Below the pieces are notes generated by a model that did no database searches, was not told where the DNA came from, and saw only the letters and a list, made by a program, of their open reading frames with translations. A stretch of DNA of 64,000 bases from assembly GCF_015644725.1 (NCBI RefSeq), contig NZ_CP064795.1, forward strand, positions 3,284,501 to 3,348,500. The letters are read 5' to 3'. The first letter of the stretch is position 1; each line of letters opens with the position of its first letter. Below, piece by piece: positions 28,256 to 36,366 of the stretch. The translations under genes and the position numbers were made by a program. Origin of the DNA: Salinimonas marina. Its GTDB lineage: Bacteria; Pseudomonadota; Gammaproteobacteria; Enterobacterales; Alteromonadaceae.

Positions 28256-30310
28256 ATGAATTTCACTTCTTTTTACCGGCGCTCCCTGCCCATCGCCCTG
28301 GCCAGTTGTCTTAGCGTACCGGCCCTGGCGCAGGAAGGCCTGGCTGACACCCTGCAGTATCAGGATGTGTTTAACCTGGAATATGCTGCTGCGCCATTTT
28401 TCAGTCCACAGGGTGATACGGTGTATTATGTGCGCCATAGTATGGATATCATGAATGACCGGACCACCAGCGCGTTATGGCAGGTTAATCTGAAGGACCA
28501 GCGCCACCGCCCCATGCTGGCCAACAGCGGCAACATTCGGCAACCGGCACTTTCCCCGGATGGTACCCGCCTGGCCTATGTCAGTGACGAAAATGGCAGT
28601 GCTCAGATTTATATGCACTACCTGGAAGACGGCCTCACCGCCCGCCTGACCAAGCTTACCGAAAGTCCGTCGCAGATGACCTGGTCCCCCGATGGTAAGC
28701 AACTGGCATTTACCATGTTTACCGCCACCAAACAGCAACCTTTGTTTTCCTCGATGCCAGGAAAACCAGAAGGAGCAAAATGGGCCGAATCTGCAAAATA
28801 CATTGAAAAAACCGACTACCGGGCCGATGGTCAGGGCTATCTGGACAGTGGCCATCGCCAGATTTACATACTGCCTGCCGAAGGCGGTACGCCCCGTCAG
28901 TTAACCACCGGCGCCTACCCCAACAGCAGCGAGCTGAGTTTTTCGGCGCAAGGCAACTGGCTGTATTTTGCCGCTGATCGAAGCAAAGATTTTGCGCTGC
29001 ATCCGGTGCGCGGGGATATTTTTCGCATCAATACCACCACTGCCAAGGTGGAACAGGTTACCGATATGCCTGGCCCTGAAGCACGTCCGCAGCTTAGTCC
29101 GGATGGCAAGTATCTGGCGTTTACACAATTGCAGGATAACAAACAGTCATATCAAACACCGGACCTGGTGGTGATGGAGCTGGGTAGCAACAAGGTCACC
29201 CGGTTAACCGAGGTTTTGGATCGCTCTCTGGGCAGCTTCAAATGGGCTGAAGACAGCGCTTCGCTGGTGTTTTCTTATCTGGATAAGGGCCATCATCGTC
29301 TGGCCCGGGTCGGGCTTGACGCCGAGATACAAAAATATGAGGTGAGTCTGGGCGGACAGTCGCTGGGCCGCCCCTATACGTCTGGCGAATTTGCCCTCAG
29401 TTCCAAAGGTCAGATTGCCTATACCCAGGCCAGCGATAGCCGGCCCGCCGACCTGAGCCTGCTGACCCCACAGGGTGAACGGCGAACCTTGACGACGCTT
29501 AATGAAGATGCGTTAGGGCATCTGACATTGGCTGAGGTGAAACATCTGCCGGTCACCTCCACCGTCGATGACCGGCAAATTGATGCCTGGGTGGCCTATC
29601 CGCCAGGCTTTGACCGCAATAAAAAGTACCCCATGATTCTGGAGATTCATGGCGGCCCCCACGCAGCCTATGGCCCTCACTTTGCTATGGAAATTCAGTT
29701 GATGGCGGCCAAAGGGTATGTGGTGGTATGGTCGAACCCCCGGGGCAGTTCCTCGTATGGCGCTGAGTTTGGTAATTTGATTCATCATAATTACCCGTCT
29801 GATGATTATCAGGATCTGATGGATGTGGTCGACGCCGTGGTGGCCGAGGGTGCCGTGGACAGCAACAACCTGTTTATCACCGGAGGTTCCGGCGGCGGTG
29901 TGCTGACCGCGTGGTCAATTGGAAAAACGGACCGTTTTGCGGCGGCCGTGGTGGCCAAACCGGTGATCAACTGGATGAGCTTTGCCTTAACCGCCGATGC
30001 CTATCCCTATTTTTCACAGTACTGGATGCCTGGCAAGCCCTGGGAAGTGGCCGACCATCTGTGGGAACACTCGCCCTTGTCGTTGGTAGGTAATGTCACT
30101 ACTCCTACCATGCTGCTGACCGGTGAGGCTGACTATCGCACGCCTATTAGTGAGTCTGAACAGTTTTATCAGGCCCTGCGCTTACAACAGGTAGATGCAG
30201 CCATGGTTAGGATCCCGGGTGCGCCCCACGGTATTGCCGGTCGGCCTTCACGACTGATCCAGAAAACCGGAAATATACTGGCCTGGTTTGAACGTTATAA
30301 AAGTAAGTAA
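28256..30310 (+). CDS. S9-family prolyl-oligopeptidase-type peptidase, exported
   Basis: 684 residues. A signal peptide (cleavage near ALAQEG) is followed by WD40-like beta-propeller repeats (blocks such as LSPDGTRLAYVSD, WSPDGKQLAFTM, LSPDGKYLAFTQL). The C-terminal alpha/beta-hydrolase domain carries the catalytic serine in ITGGSGGGVLTAW (GGSGGG instead of the usual GGSYGG), the aspartate in LTGEADYRTPISE and the histidine in PGAPHGIAG. Such enzymes cleave short peptides after proline or alanine in the periplasm. It follows the Mpo1-like gene by three bases. Confidence 0.9.
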   Translation: MNFTSFYRRSLPIALASCLSVPALAQEGLADTLQYQDVFNLEYAAAPFFSPQGDTVYYVRHSMDIMNDRTTSALWQVNLKDQRHRPMLANSGNIRQPALSPDGTRLAYVSDENGSAQIYMHYLEDGLTARLTKLTESPSQMTWSPDGKQLAFTMFTATKQQPLFSSMPGKPEGAKWAESAKYIEKTDYRADGQGYLDSGHRQIYILPAEGGTPRQLTTGAYPNSSELSFSAQGNWLYFAADRSKDFALHPVRGDIFRINTTTAKVEQVTDMPGPEARPQLSPDGKYLAFTQLQDNKQSYQTPDLVVMELGSNKVTRLTEVLDRSLGSFKWAEDSASLVFSYLDKGHHRLARVGLDAEIQKYEVSLGGQSLGRPYTSGEFALSSKGQIAYTQASDSRPADLSLLTPQGERRTLTTLNEDALGHLTLAEVKHLPVTSTVDDRQIDAWVAYPPGFDRNKKYPMILEIHGGPHAAYGPHFAMEIQLMAAKGYVVVWSNPRGSSSYGAEFGNLIHHNYPSDDYQDLMDVVDAVVAEGAVDSNNLFITGGSGGGVLTAWSIGKTDRFAAAVVAKPVINWMSFALTADAYPYFSQYWMPGKPWEVADHLWEHSPLSLVGNVTTPTMLLTGEADYRTPISESEQFYQALRLQQVDAAMVRIPGAPHGIAGRPSRLIQKTGNILAWFERYKSK

Positions 30311-30323
30311 CCGGGTTTAAGCA

Positions 30324-30347
30324 TCAGGGCGGTAAGGGCCGCCCTGA
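30324..30347 (+). terminator. Hairpin after the S9 peptidase gene
   Basis: TCAGGGCGG (30324-30332), loop TAAGGG, CCGCCCTGA (30339-30347): a perfect nine-pair GC-rich stem 14 bases after the stop. There is no T-tract, so the terminator call is tentative. Confidence 0.5.
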
Positions 30348-30416
30348 CACCGGTAAATTGCAGAGGCCGTATTGCGGGCTTATTCGCACATATCTGCACT
30401 TATCAAAAGAACCCTT

Positions 30417-30938
30417 TTACTGAATAACGCCGCACAGTACCCGTGCGCCACCACCACCCAGTTTTTTCGGCGAGTCAGAATAGTTATCGCCGCCTTCGTG
30501 AACTATGAGGGCCTTACCCTGCACATCACTGATACTCAATCGTGTCGCCAGTACCGGATGTTTGGCTTCCCCCTCTTCACCCACATACAACAGTGGTAAA
30601 TCGCCAAGGTGGCTTTGAGCACTCCAGGGGTAGCCATGAGAATCGGTTTTGTCCGGATCTAAGTGACTTCCTGCGGCTCCGGCCGGGACTTTTTCACCCT
30701 TTTTCATGGCACTGTCGCACGAGCCATGTTCATGCACATGAAAGCCATGACCACCCGGGCTCAACCCTTCCAGTGACGGCCGAAAAACCAGTCCATCATC
30801 ATGCTCTTCAATTATCACCGAACCGGCAGAGGTCTGGGTGCCGGCTTTGTTCATCGTTACTTTAATACTCTGTGCTATCGCACTGTGTGAACTTAAAGCC
30901 AGCATGGCTGTGGTGGCACCAATCAACAGTTTACGCAT
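30417..30938 (-). CDS. sodC: Periplasmic Cu/Zn superoxide dismutase
   Basis: 173-residue exported superoxide dismutase. A signal peptide ends near SHSAIAQS. Copper and zinc ligands are visible in GFHVHEHGSC, AAGSHLDPDKTDSHG and the late LIVHEGGDNYSD block. The cysteine of HGSC and that of ARVLCGVIQ would form the structural disulfide. It converts periplasmic superoxide to peroxide and oxygen. It is near dps and a PCuAC copper chaperone, forming a loose oxidative-stress/copper group, but it ends its own transcript and is not contiguous with them. Confidence 0.95.
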   Translation of the reverse strand: MRKLLIGATTAMLALSSHSAIAQSIKVTMNKAGTQTSAGSVIIEEHDDGLVFRPSLEGLSPGGHGFHVHEHGSCDSAMKKGEKVPAGAAGSHLDPDKTDSHGYPWSAQSHLGDLPLLYVGEEGEAKHPVLATRLSISDVQGKALIVHEGGDNYSDSPKKLGGGGARVLCGVIQ

Positions 30939-31114
30939 ACGTAGTTCTCCTTTTCCTTATCAAGGGATAGCCCCCCATGAGCAGAACAATAAGAATAATC
31001 AGGCTAACAGGCACTCTCTTCCCCTCAAAGTACCGTGGCTGACCGCGTCTTTATTGCTACTCAGATCGCTACTCGGAGTAATCGGGGTGAGATCAGCTGC
31101 TCCGGGGCCGGACA

Positions 31115-31144
31115 CAAAAAAGCCAGCGCGAACACTGGCTTTTA
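31115..31144 (-). terminator. Intrinsic terminator of the PQQ-type dehydrogenase gene
   Basis: On the minus strand AAAAGCCAG, loop TGTTCGCG, CTGGCTTTTTTG. The A-run on the other side lets it act in both directions. It begins 19 bases after the stop of the dehydrogenase gene. Confidence 0.85.
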
Positions 31145-31162
31145 TTCGATACCGCAGCAAGC

Positions 31163-32296
31163 TTACTTAGCGGGGGACAGCTGCAATAATTTGCCGTCCG
31201 GCGCATCGGTAAGCAGGTAAATAAGCCCGTCAGGCCCTACCTCAACATCCCGGATACGCGCGCTGTTGTCCCGCAGGTATTCATGTTGTTCACCGGGTTT
31301 ACCCTCTTTAATATCGATACGACGTAGATGGGTAAACTTCAGGGACCCCACCAGCAGATCGCCTTGCCAGTCTTTGAATGCATCGCCGGTATAAAACGCC
31401 ATGCCGCTAGGAGCAATAGACGGGTCCCAGTAAACCCAGGGCTGTTCCATGCCTTCCTGATGGGTTTTATCCGAAATCACGCTGCCGTCATAATCGATAC
31501 CATAGGTGATCACCGGCCAGCCGTAGTTGTTCCCTTTGCTAAGCACATTAACTTCATCACCCCCTCTGGGACCATGTTCCATCGCCCAGATTTCACCGGT
31601 TTGCGGGTGTACGGTAAGTCCCTGGACATTACGGTGCCCATAGGTAAAAATCTCTGGCGCGTCGCCATCAACAAAAGGGTTTGACTCAGGAACCGAGCCA
31701 TCTTTGTGAATGCGAACCACTGTGCCAAAATGATTATCCGTGTTTTGAGCTTCATCCATGTAGTCGTTGCGATCACCCAGCGACACATACAAATGTTGCT
31801 GACGGTCAAAGGCTAAGCGGCAACCAAAATGAAAACCATTGTCGACCAGTGGTTCGGCGACAAAAATGGTTTCGACATTGGTCAGGCTATTATTTTTAAG
31901 TGTCGCCTTGGATACGGCGCTGCTGCGACCCTGGTCCCCTGCTTTGGCATAGCAAAAGTAAATAGTCTGATTATCAGCAAACTCAGGATCCAACACTACA
32001 TCAAGCATCCCGCCCTGGTTGACCGCATCTACTTCAGGGACATTAGCCAGAGGTTTACTCAGACCATTGTCAAACGAATACCGACGGATATCGCCAGCAC
32101 GTTCGGTAATCAGCATATCGCCATCGGGCAAAAAGGTCATGCCCCAGGGGTTGGCCAGGCCTTCGGCAAGCTGGGTTACCTGAATCTGGGTAGCGTCAGT
32201 CTGTTTATGCTCATCAGCCTGAGCTCCACATAGCACAAAAACGCCTGGCAACAAGGTTGCCAGGCGTTTGGTAAGCGAATTTTTACGCATAGTCAT
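31163..32296 (-). CDS. PQQ-dependent sugar dehydrogenase-like protein, exported
   Basis: 377-residue six-bladed beta-propeller of the glucose/sorbosone dehydrogenase family (soluble PQQ type, YliI/Asd-like). A signal peptide ends near VLCGAQA. ANPWGMTFLPDGDMLITER, YVSLGDRNDYMD, FTYGHRNVQGLTVHP and MEHGPRGGDEVNVL are the family blocks lining the PQQ and calcium site. The enzyme oxidises aldose sugars in the periplasm, but the substrate is unknown. It follows dps by 18 bp on the same strand. A perfect terminator-like hairpin lies inside its signal-peptide codons, so read-through from dps may be limited. Confidence 0.88.
   Translation of the reverse strand: MTMRKNSLTKRLATLLPGVFVLCGAQADEHKQTDATQIQVTQLAEGLANPWGMTFLPDGDMLITERAGDIRRYSFDNGLSKPLANVPEVDAVNQGGMLDVVLDPEFADNQTIYFCYAKAGDQGRSSAVSKATLKNNSLTNVETIFVAEPLVDNGFHFGCRLAFDRQQHLYVSLGDRNDYMDEAQNTDNHFGTVVRIHKDGSVPESNPFVDGDAPEIFTYGHRNVQGLTVHPQTGEIWAMEHGPRGGDEVNVLSKGNNYGWPVITYGIDYDGSVISDKTHQEGMEQPWVYWDPSIAPSGMAFYTGDAFKDWQGDLLVGSLKFTHLRRIDIKEGKPGEQHEYLRDNSARIRDVEVGPDGLIYLLTDAPDGKLLQLSPAK
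32237..32269 (-). terminator. Terminator-like hairpin within the dehydrogenase signal-peptide codons
   Basis: On the minus strand AAACGCCTGGCAAC (32269-32256), loop CTT, GTTGCCAGGCGTTT (32252-32239), continuing as TTGTG. The stem has 14 perfect pairs, the tail holds five T, and the whole sits at codons 10-22 of the dehydrogenase gene. It is the only terminator-like structure after dps. Confidence 0.75.
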
Positions 32297-32314
32297 TGTA
32301 ATTAATCGTCAACT

Positions 32315-32788
32315 TTATTTAGGAAGAAGGGCACGTAACATCCACGCCGTTTTTTCATGCACCCGCATACGATCAGAAATCAGGGCAACCGAGGATTCAT
32401 CATCAGCGTCCTGCGCTTTTTTCAGGGCATCGCGACAAGTTTTGACCACCTGCTCGTGGCCATGGGTAAGTAAACGTACCATTTCGGTAGCCTCTGGCAC
32501 ACCTTCAACTTCTTCAATGGAGCTAAGCTCAGACAAGGTTTTGTAGGTGCCTGGTGCCACCACATCCAGCGTGCGAATACGTTCAGCAATGTCATCCACC
32601 GCTTCAGCCAGTTCCGTGTAATGCTCTTCGAACATCAGGTGCAGCTCGCGAAATTGAGGGCCTGTGACATTCCAGTGGAAATTGTGGGTTTGCAGATACA
32701 GGGTATAAGAATCGGCCAGCAGCTTCTTCAAACCTTCCGCTACTGTATTACGGTCATCTTCTGAAATACCGATATCAATCTTACTCAT
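32315..32788 (-). CDS. dps: Dps-family DNA-protection ferritin
   Basis: 157-residue four-helix ferritin-like protein. The intersubunit ferroxidase ligands are visible in [19 protein letters not shown] and [21 protein letters not shown]. Dps dodecamers store iron using peroxide as oxidant and, in some species, coat DNA in stationary phase. The N-terminal tail is short and not strongly basic, so DNA binding is uncertain. It lies downstream of the PCuAC gene (114 bp gap) and 18 bp upstream of the PQQ-type dehydrogenase on the same strand. Confidence 0.93.
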   Translation of the reverse strand: MSKIDIGISEDDRNTVAEGLKKLLADSYTLYLQTHNFHWNVTGPQFRELHLMFEEHYTELAEAVDDIAERIRTLDVVAPGTYKTLSELSSIEEVEGVPEATEMVRLLTHGHEQVVKTCRDALKKAQDADDESSVALISDRMRVHEKTAWMLRALLPK

Positions 32789-32902
32789 TATACGCTCCTT
32801 TATCGATTTTTATGATGAACAACATGGTTTATCATCTTAGTTGTAGATACTGGGCCAGTAAGAATCTGGATTACTTCACCCGACTCCCTGTCCTTTCCGG
32901 CT

Positions 32903-33394
32903 TTATTCATGATGGTGCTGATGGCCACCGTTATCAAGCTGGTGCACACTAAAATTTACTTGCTGGCTGCGCTGCGCGCGAAAGTGAAAGGTTACAGGCA
33001 CCTTGGTGCCCACCTCCAGTGGCCGGGTCAGGTTATGCAACATCACATGATAGCCACCGGTTTCAAATGTCAGCTGGGCATCAGGCTTCAGGGTTAAGCC
33101 GTCGGCTAGTTTCTGCATTTTCACCATATTGTCAGCAGATACGCTGCGGTGTAACGAGGCGCCCTTAGCAATATGTTCCGGCACGCTGATATGGGTAATA
33201 TGGACATGTGTATTGGTAAGATTGTGAAGCCTGGCATAGCCCGCGGCCGTGGTGGCTAAGTCAAAGCCCGCCGCAAAATAAGGCCGCTCAAATTCGATCG
33301 CCGAAGCAGGCTGAGAGGCATAAGCACCGGTGAGCAGTGAACTGCATAACCAAACAGAGGCAATTACTGAACACGCACGCAACATAGAAACCAT
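32903..33394 (-). CDS. Periplasmic copper chaperone PCuAC
   Basis: 163-residue exported protein. A signal peptide ends near GAYASQP. The PCuAC copper site is recognisable: LHRSVSADNMVKM followed by GGYHVMLHNL, supplying the His and Met ligands. A His-rich tail (GGHQHHHE) could hold further copper. PCuAC proteins deliver Cu(I) to the CuA site of cytochrome c oxidase or handle copper stress. It stands ahead of dps on the minus strand. No Sco-type partner is in the window. Confidence 0.9.
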   Translation of the reverse strand: MVSMLRACSVIASVWLCSSLLTGAYASQPASAIEFERPYFAAGFDLATTAAGYARLHNLTNTHVHITHISVPEHIAKGASLHRSVSADNMVKMQKLADGLTLKPDAQLTFETGGYHVMLHNLTRPLEVGTKVPVTFHFRAQRSQQVNFSVHQLDNGGHQHHHE

Positions 33395-33476
33395 CCTGGC
33401 AAGATTGTATTTTCTTTATCTTACGTGACAAACAGGTTTGAGCAAACCAAAGGATACACACTGAAGGGGGGAAGAA

Positions 33477-33552
<76 letters not shown>

Positions 33553-33558
33553 ACACAT

Positions 33559-33598
33559 AAAAACCGCTTACCGTAAGGGGTTTACCTCGGGTAAGCGG
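33559..33598 (-). terminator. Terminator-like hairpin between purK and tRNA-Thr
   Basis: On the minus strand CCGCTTACC (33572-33564 on the 3' side; partner GGTAAGCGG complement at 33590-33598) forms a nine-pair stem with an inner GTAA/TTAC helix, followed by TTTTTATG. It lies downstream of the purK stop but also downstream of the tRNA promoter, so a tRNA transcript would have to pass it. Confidence 0.7.
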
Positions 33599-33603
33599 GG
33601 CGT

Positions 33604-33631
33604 ATTCTAATCTGACTACGGTGGTTGTCAA
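33604..33631 (-). promoter_or_regulatory. Promoter of tRNA-Thr with GC-rich discriminator
   Basis: On the minus strand a perfect TTGACA (33631-33626), 16-bp spacer, TAGAAT (33609-33604), then ACGCCCCGC. A GC-rich discriminator is typical of growth-rate/stringently controlled stable-RNA promoters. It lies between the purK stop and the tRNA. Confidence 0.8.
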
Positions 33632-33646
33632 GTCGCTTTCGTCGTT

Positions 33647-34789
33647 CTACTTCCAACTGCTGAGTTTTTGAGCTTCTTCAGCCAGTTTGGGAAATGCTTC
33701 GCCAGGAACATATGCCACCAGCTGCTGCATCTTATGACCCAACATTTGATAGTTTTCGGCCGTCAAATTGATATGACCCATTTTTCGTTTATCCCGCACC
33801 GTTTTGCCATACCAGTGCAGATGACAGCCCGGAATACTGAGCAGTTCTCGTGAGAACGTACCACAACCGATGATGTTGATCATCGCCGCCGGTGACCGGG
33901 CACCGGTATCGCCCAGAGGCAAACCTGTTACCGCGCGTAAATGGTTTTCAAACTGGCTGGTATCACTGCCGGTAAGGGTCCAGTGACCAGAGTTATGGAC
34001 CCGGGGCGCCAGCTCGTTAACCAGCAGTTGGTCCCCGCACTGGAACATCTCAACCGCCAGCACTCCGGTATATTGCATACCATCTGCTAGCCGTTTGAAG
34101 ATATCCTCGGCCTGTTGCTGTAAGGCCGCATCAACCTTCGGCGCCGGCGCCACAGAAACATGCAGCTGCCCCTGGTAATGCAAATTCTCGGCGATGGGGT
34201 AGACTTTTATATCTCCGTTCTGGCTGCGCACACCTATCAGCGACAATTCGCGCTCAAAGCTCAGCATCTTTTCAACGACCAGCGGCACCGCGGATAAATC
34301 CAGACCATCCAGCGCCTGTTTAATCTCCTCAAGCTGATCAGCACTGGTGAGTCGCCACTGCCCATAGCCGTCGTAACCGTCACGGCTGGCTTTGATAATA
34401 AGCTTGTCGCCCAGGGCACTGATGCAGGCGTCTAATTCATCCAGGCTGGTAACAATCCGATGACTACAGTTCGGGATCTGGAGGGTTTCCAGCAACTGCT
34501 TTTCACGAACCCGGTCTGCGCCGACCAGGATAGCCTCCATAGACGGCATCAGTTTGTTACTTTTTTCGGCCTGCTCCAGCAAGCGTTCTGGTACATGTTC
34601 AAACTCAACGGTTAACGCATCTGCGGCTTCTATGGCCTGTTCAAGACTGGCATCCAGCGGTAGCTTGCTGACCGGATGCACTACCGTATCGCTGGAGACA
34701 TCGACCGCCTCCACTTCAATACCCAGCGGGGCGCCTGCCAGGTACATCATTTGCGCCAATTGACCGGCGCCATAGACCAGTACTCTCAT
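33647..34789 (-). CDS. purK: 5-(carboxyamino)imidazole ribonucleotide synthase
   Basis: 380-residue ATP-grasp enzyme that makes N5-CAIR from AIR, ATP and bicarbonate in purine synthesis. MRVLVYGAGQLAQMMYLAG opens the family, with LIIKASRDGYDGYGQW, VVEKMLSFERELSLIGVR and VNELAPRVHNSGHWT following. Length is normal. Its ATG overlaps the purE stop by one base (TGATG), so the two are translationally coupled, in the usual purE-purK order. The region before the tRNA-Thr gene holds a terminator-like hairpin that probably ends this transcript. Confidence 0.95.
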   Translation of the reverse strand: MRVLVYGAGQLAQMMYLAGAPLGIEVEAVDVSSDTVVHPVSKLPLDASLEQAIEAADALTVEFEHVPERLLEQAEKSNKLMPSMEAILVGADRVREKQLLETLQIPNCSHRIVTSLDELDACISALGDKLIIKASRDGYDGYGQWRLTSADQLEEIKQALDGLDLSAVPLVVEKMLSFERELSLIGVRSQNGDIKVYPIAENLHYQGQLHVSVAPAPKVDAALQQQAEDIFKRLADGMQYTGVLAVEMFQCGDQLLVNELAPRVHNSGHWTLTGSDTSQFENHLRAVTGLPLGDTGARSPAAMINIIGCGTFSRELLSIPGCHLHWYGKTVRDKRKMGHINLTAENYQMLGHKMQQLVAYVPGEAFPKLAEEAQKLSSWK

Positions 34790-35276
34790 CAGTCCAGCTC
34801 CAGGTTACTGTTAGCCAGTACCGAATCGGTCTGCTGCGTACGAAAATCAATGATAGCCTGGCGAACCGCCGGTTCCTGTAATGCCACTACCTGAGCCGCC
34901 AATAACCCCGCATTGGCCGCCCCGGCTTCACCAATCGCCAGGGTGCCGACTGCCACGCCTTTCGGCATTTGCACAATCGACAATAACGAGTCCAGGCCAT
35001 TGAGTGCTTTGGATTTTACCGGACACCCAAAAACCGGCAGGTGCGTGTGGGCCGCCAGCATACCGGGCAGGTGGGCGGCGCCCCGGCCCCGGCAATGATA
35101 CAGCTGAAGCCTTCATTTTCAGCCTGCTCGGCAAATTCAACCAACAGGTTTGGCGTGCGGTGAGCAGACACTACCTTAGCTTCAAACTCGACCCCGAATT
35201 CTTGCAGCATGGTTGCTGCCTGCTGCATGGTCGGCCAATCTGAGGTGGAGCCCATTACTATCGCGACTTTAGCCAT
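34789..35276 (-). pseudogene. purE: N5-carboxyaminoimidazole ribonucleotide mutase, one frame break
   Basis: Joined across one break, this encodes about 162 residues of PurE, which converts N5-CAIR to CAIR. The first part has [17 protein letters not shown] and [15 protein letters not shown]; the second has [20 protein letters not shown] and [20 protein letters not shown]. The break is at the C4 run 35081-35084 (four G on the coding strand). Adding one G restores [20 protein letters not shown], the conserved PurE core. Since purE is needed for purine synthesis and its partner purK is intact, a base-calling error is more likely than real loss. Confidence 0.88.
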
Positions 35277-35484
35277 CAAACGCTTCCTTTAATGGTTGGA
35301 TACATGAAAAAAGATAGCGCACTGGTTAACATATTCAGTGCAATTGAAGGCCCGGGATTGTAGCGCAAAAACACCGCAAAGCCCACAAATTGGCAATGGC
35401 ATAACTGAACCAATACGTGTTTTTTCGGATACAAATCTACTCTTGGAGAAACAATGAATCATAGGGCTATGTGCACACGACATC

Positions 35485-36366
35485 ATGAATAATCTAACTT
35501 TTCGTTTACTGGAAGTGTTTCAGGAAGTGGTTGACGGCGGCTCTGTCACCGCGGCCTCGAATTCGCTGGCACTGTCGCAGCCTACGGTTTCACTGCAGTT
35601 AAAAAAACTTTCTCAAATTGTCGGGCTGCCTTTGTTAGAACAATTTAATGGCAAGGTGCATATGACCGAGGCCGGCGAGGCGGTGTATCTGTGCGCCCAG
35701 GAGGTACTGTCGTCACAGGCAAAGCTGACCACGCAGGTGCAGGCTTTACAGGGCATGGAAACCGGCGCGCTCAAACTGGCGGCAGTGACTACCGCTAAAT
35801 ATATCGCGCCGCCCATGCTGAGCGCGTTTTGTAAGGCGCACCCGAATATTGATGTACATTTTACCGTGGGCAATCGTGAGCAAATAGCCGGCCGCTTTAA
35901 ACAAAATCGTGATGATGTGTATATTTTCAGCCAGCCTCCCGAAGATGTGAATATTGAGGCCACCGCTTTTATGGATAATAAGCTGGTAGTGATTGCACCT
36001 GGTGATTATAACGGACCCGATTACTGTACATTGCATGATCTGGCAGGGGAGAAGTTTTTGCTGCGTGAAAATGGCAGCGGTACCCGCAAAGCGGTAGATG
36101 AATACTGTACCCGACAGGGTTTCAGCTTTCGCGACCCCATGATCATTGAGTCGAATGAAGCCATTCGACTGTCGGTAGCCTCAGGCCTGGGCCTGGCGAT
36201 ATTATCTGAACACACCCTCGCCCAGAGCGCGACCGATAACATCCGGGTACTGAATGTGCAGGATTTCCCTATCTGTAATTCCTGGTATGTGGTGACCCGC
36301 AAAAACCGCCCCTTGAGCCTGACGGCACTGGCATTCAAGCAATCTTTACTGGAGCGTATCCAATGA
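35485..36366 (+). CDS. LysR-family transcriptional regulator next to nhaA
   Basis: 293-residue LysR-type regulator. The N-terminal winged helix reads FQEVVDGGSVTAASNSLALSQPTVSLQLKKL, and residues about 90-290 form the two-lobed effector domain (AAVTTAKYIAPPMLSAFC, IESNEAIRLSVASGLGLAIL). In E. coli nhaR, a LysR gene, lies downstream of nhaA and activates it by sodium; here a LysR gene is upstream and its last four bases overlap the nhaA start (ATGA). The sequence looks more like the CbbR/RbcR type than NhaR, so a sodium response is inferred from position only. Confidence 0.85.
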   Translation: MNNLTFRLLEVFQEVVDGGSVTAASNSLALSQPTVSLQLKKLSQIVGLPLLEQFNGKVHMTEAGEAVYLCAQEVLSSQAKLTTQVQALQGMETGALKLAAVTTAKYIAPPMLSAFCKAHPNIDVHFTVGNREQIAGRFKQNRDDVYIFSQPPEDVNIEATAFMDNKLVVIAPGDYNGPDYCTLHDLAGEKFLLRENGSGTRKAVDEYCTRQGFSFRDPMIIESNEAIRLSVASGLGLAILSEHTLAQSATDNIRVLNVQDFPICNSWYVVTRKNRPLSLTALAFKQSLLERIQ

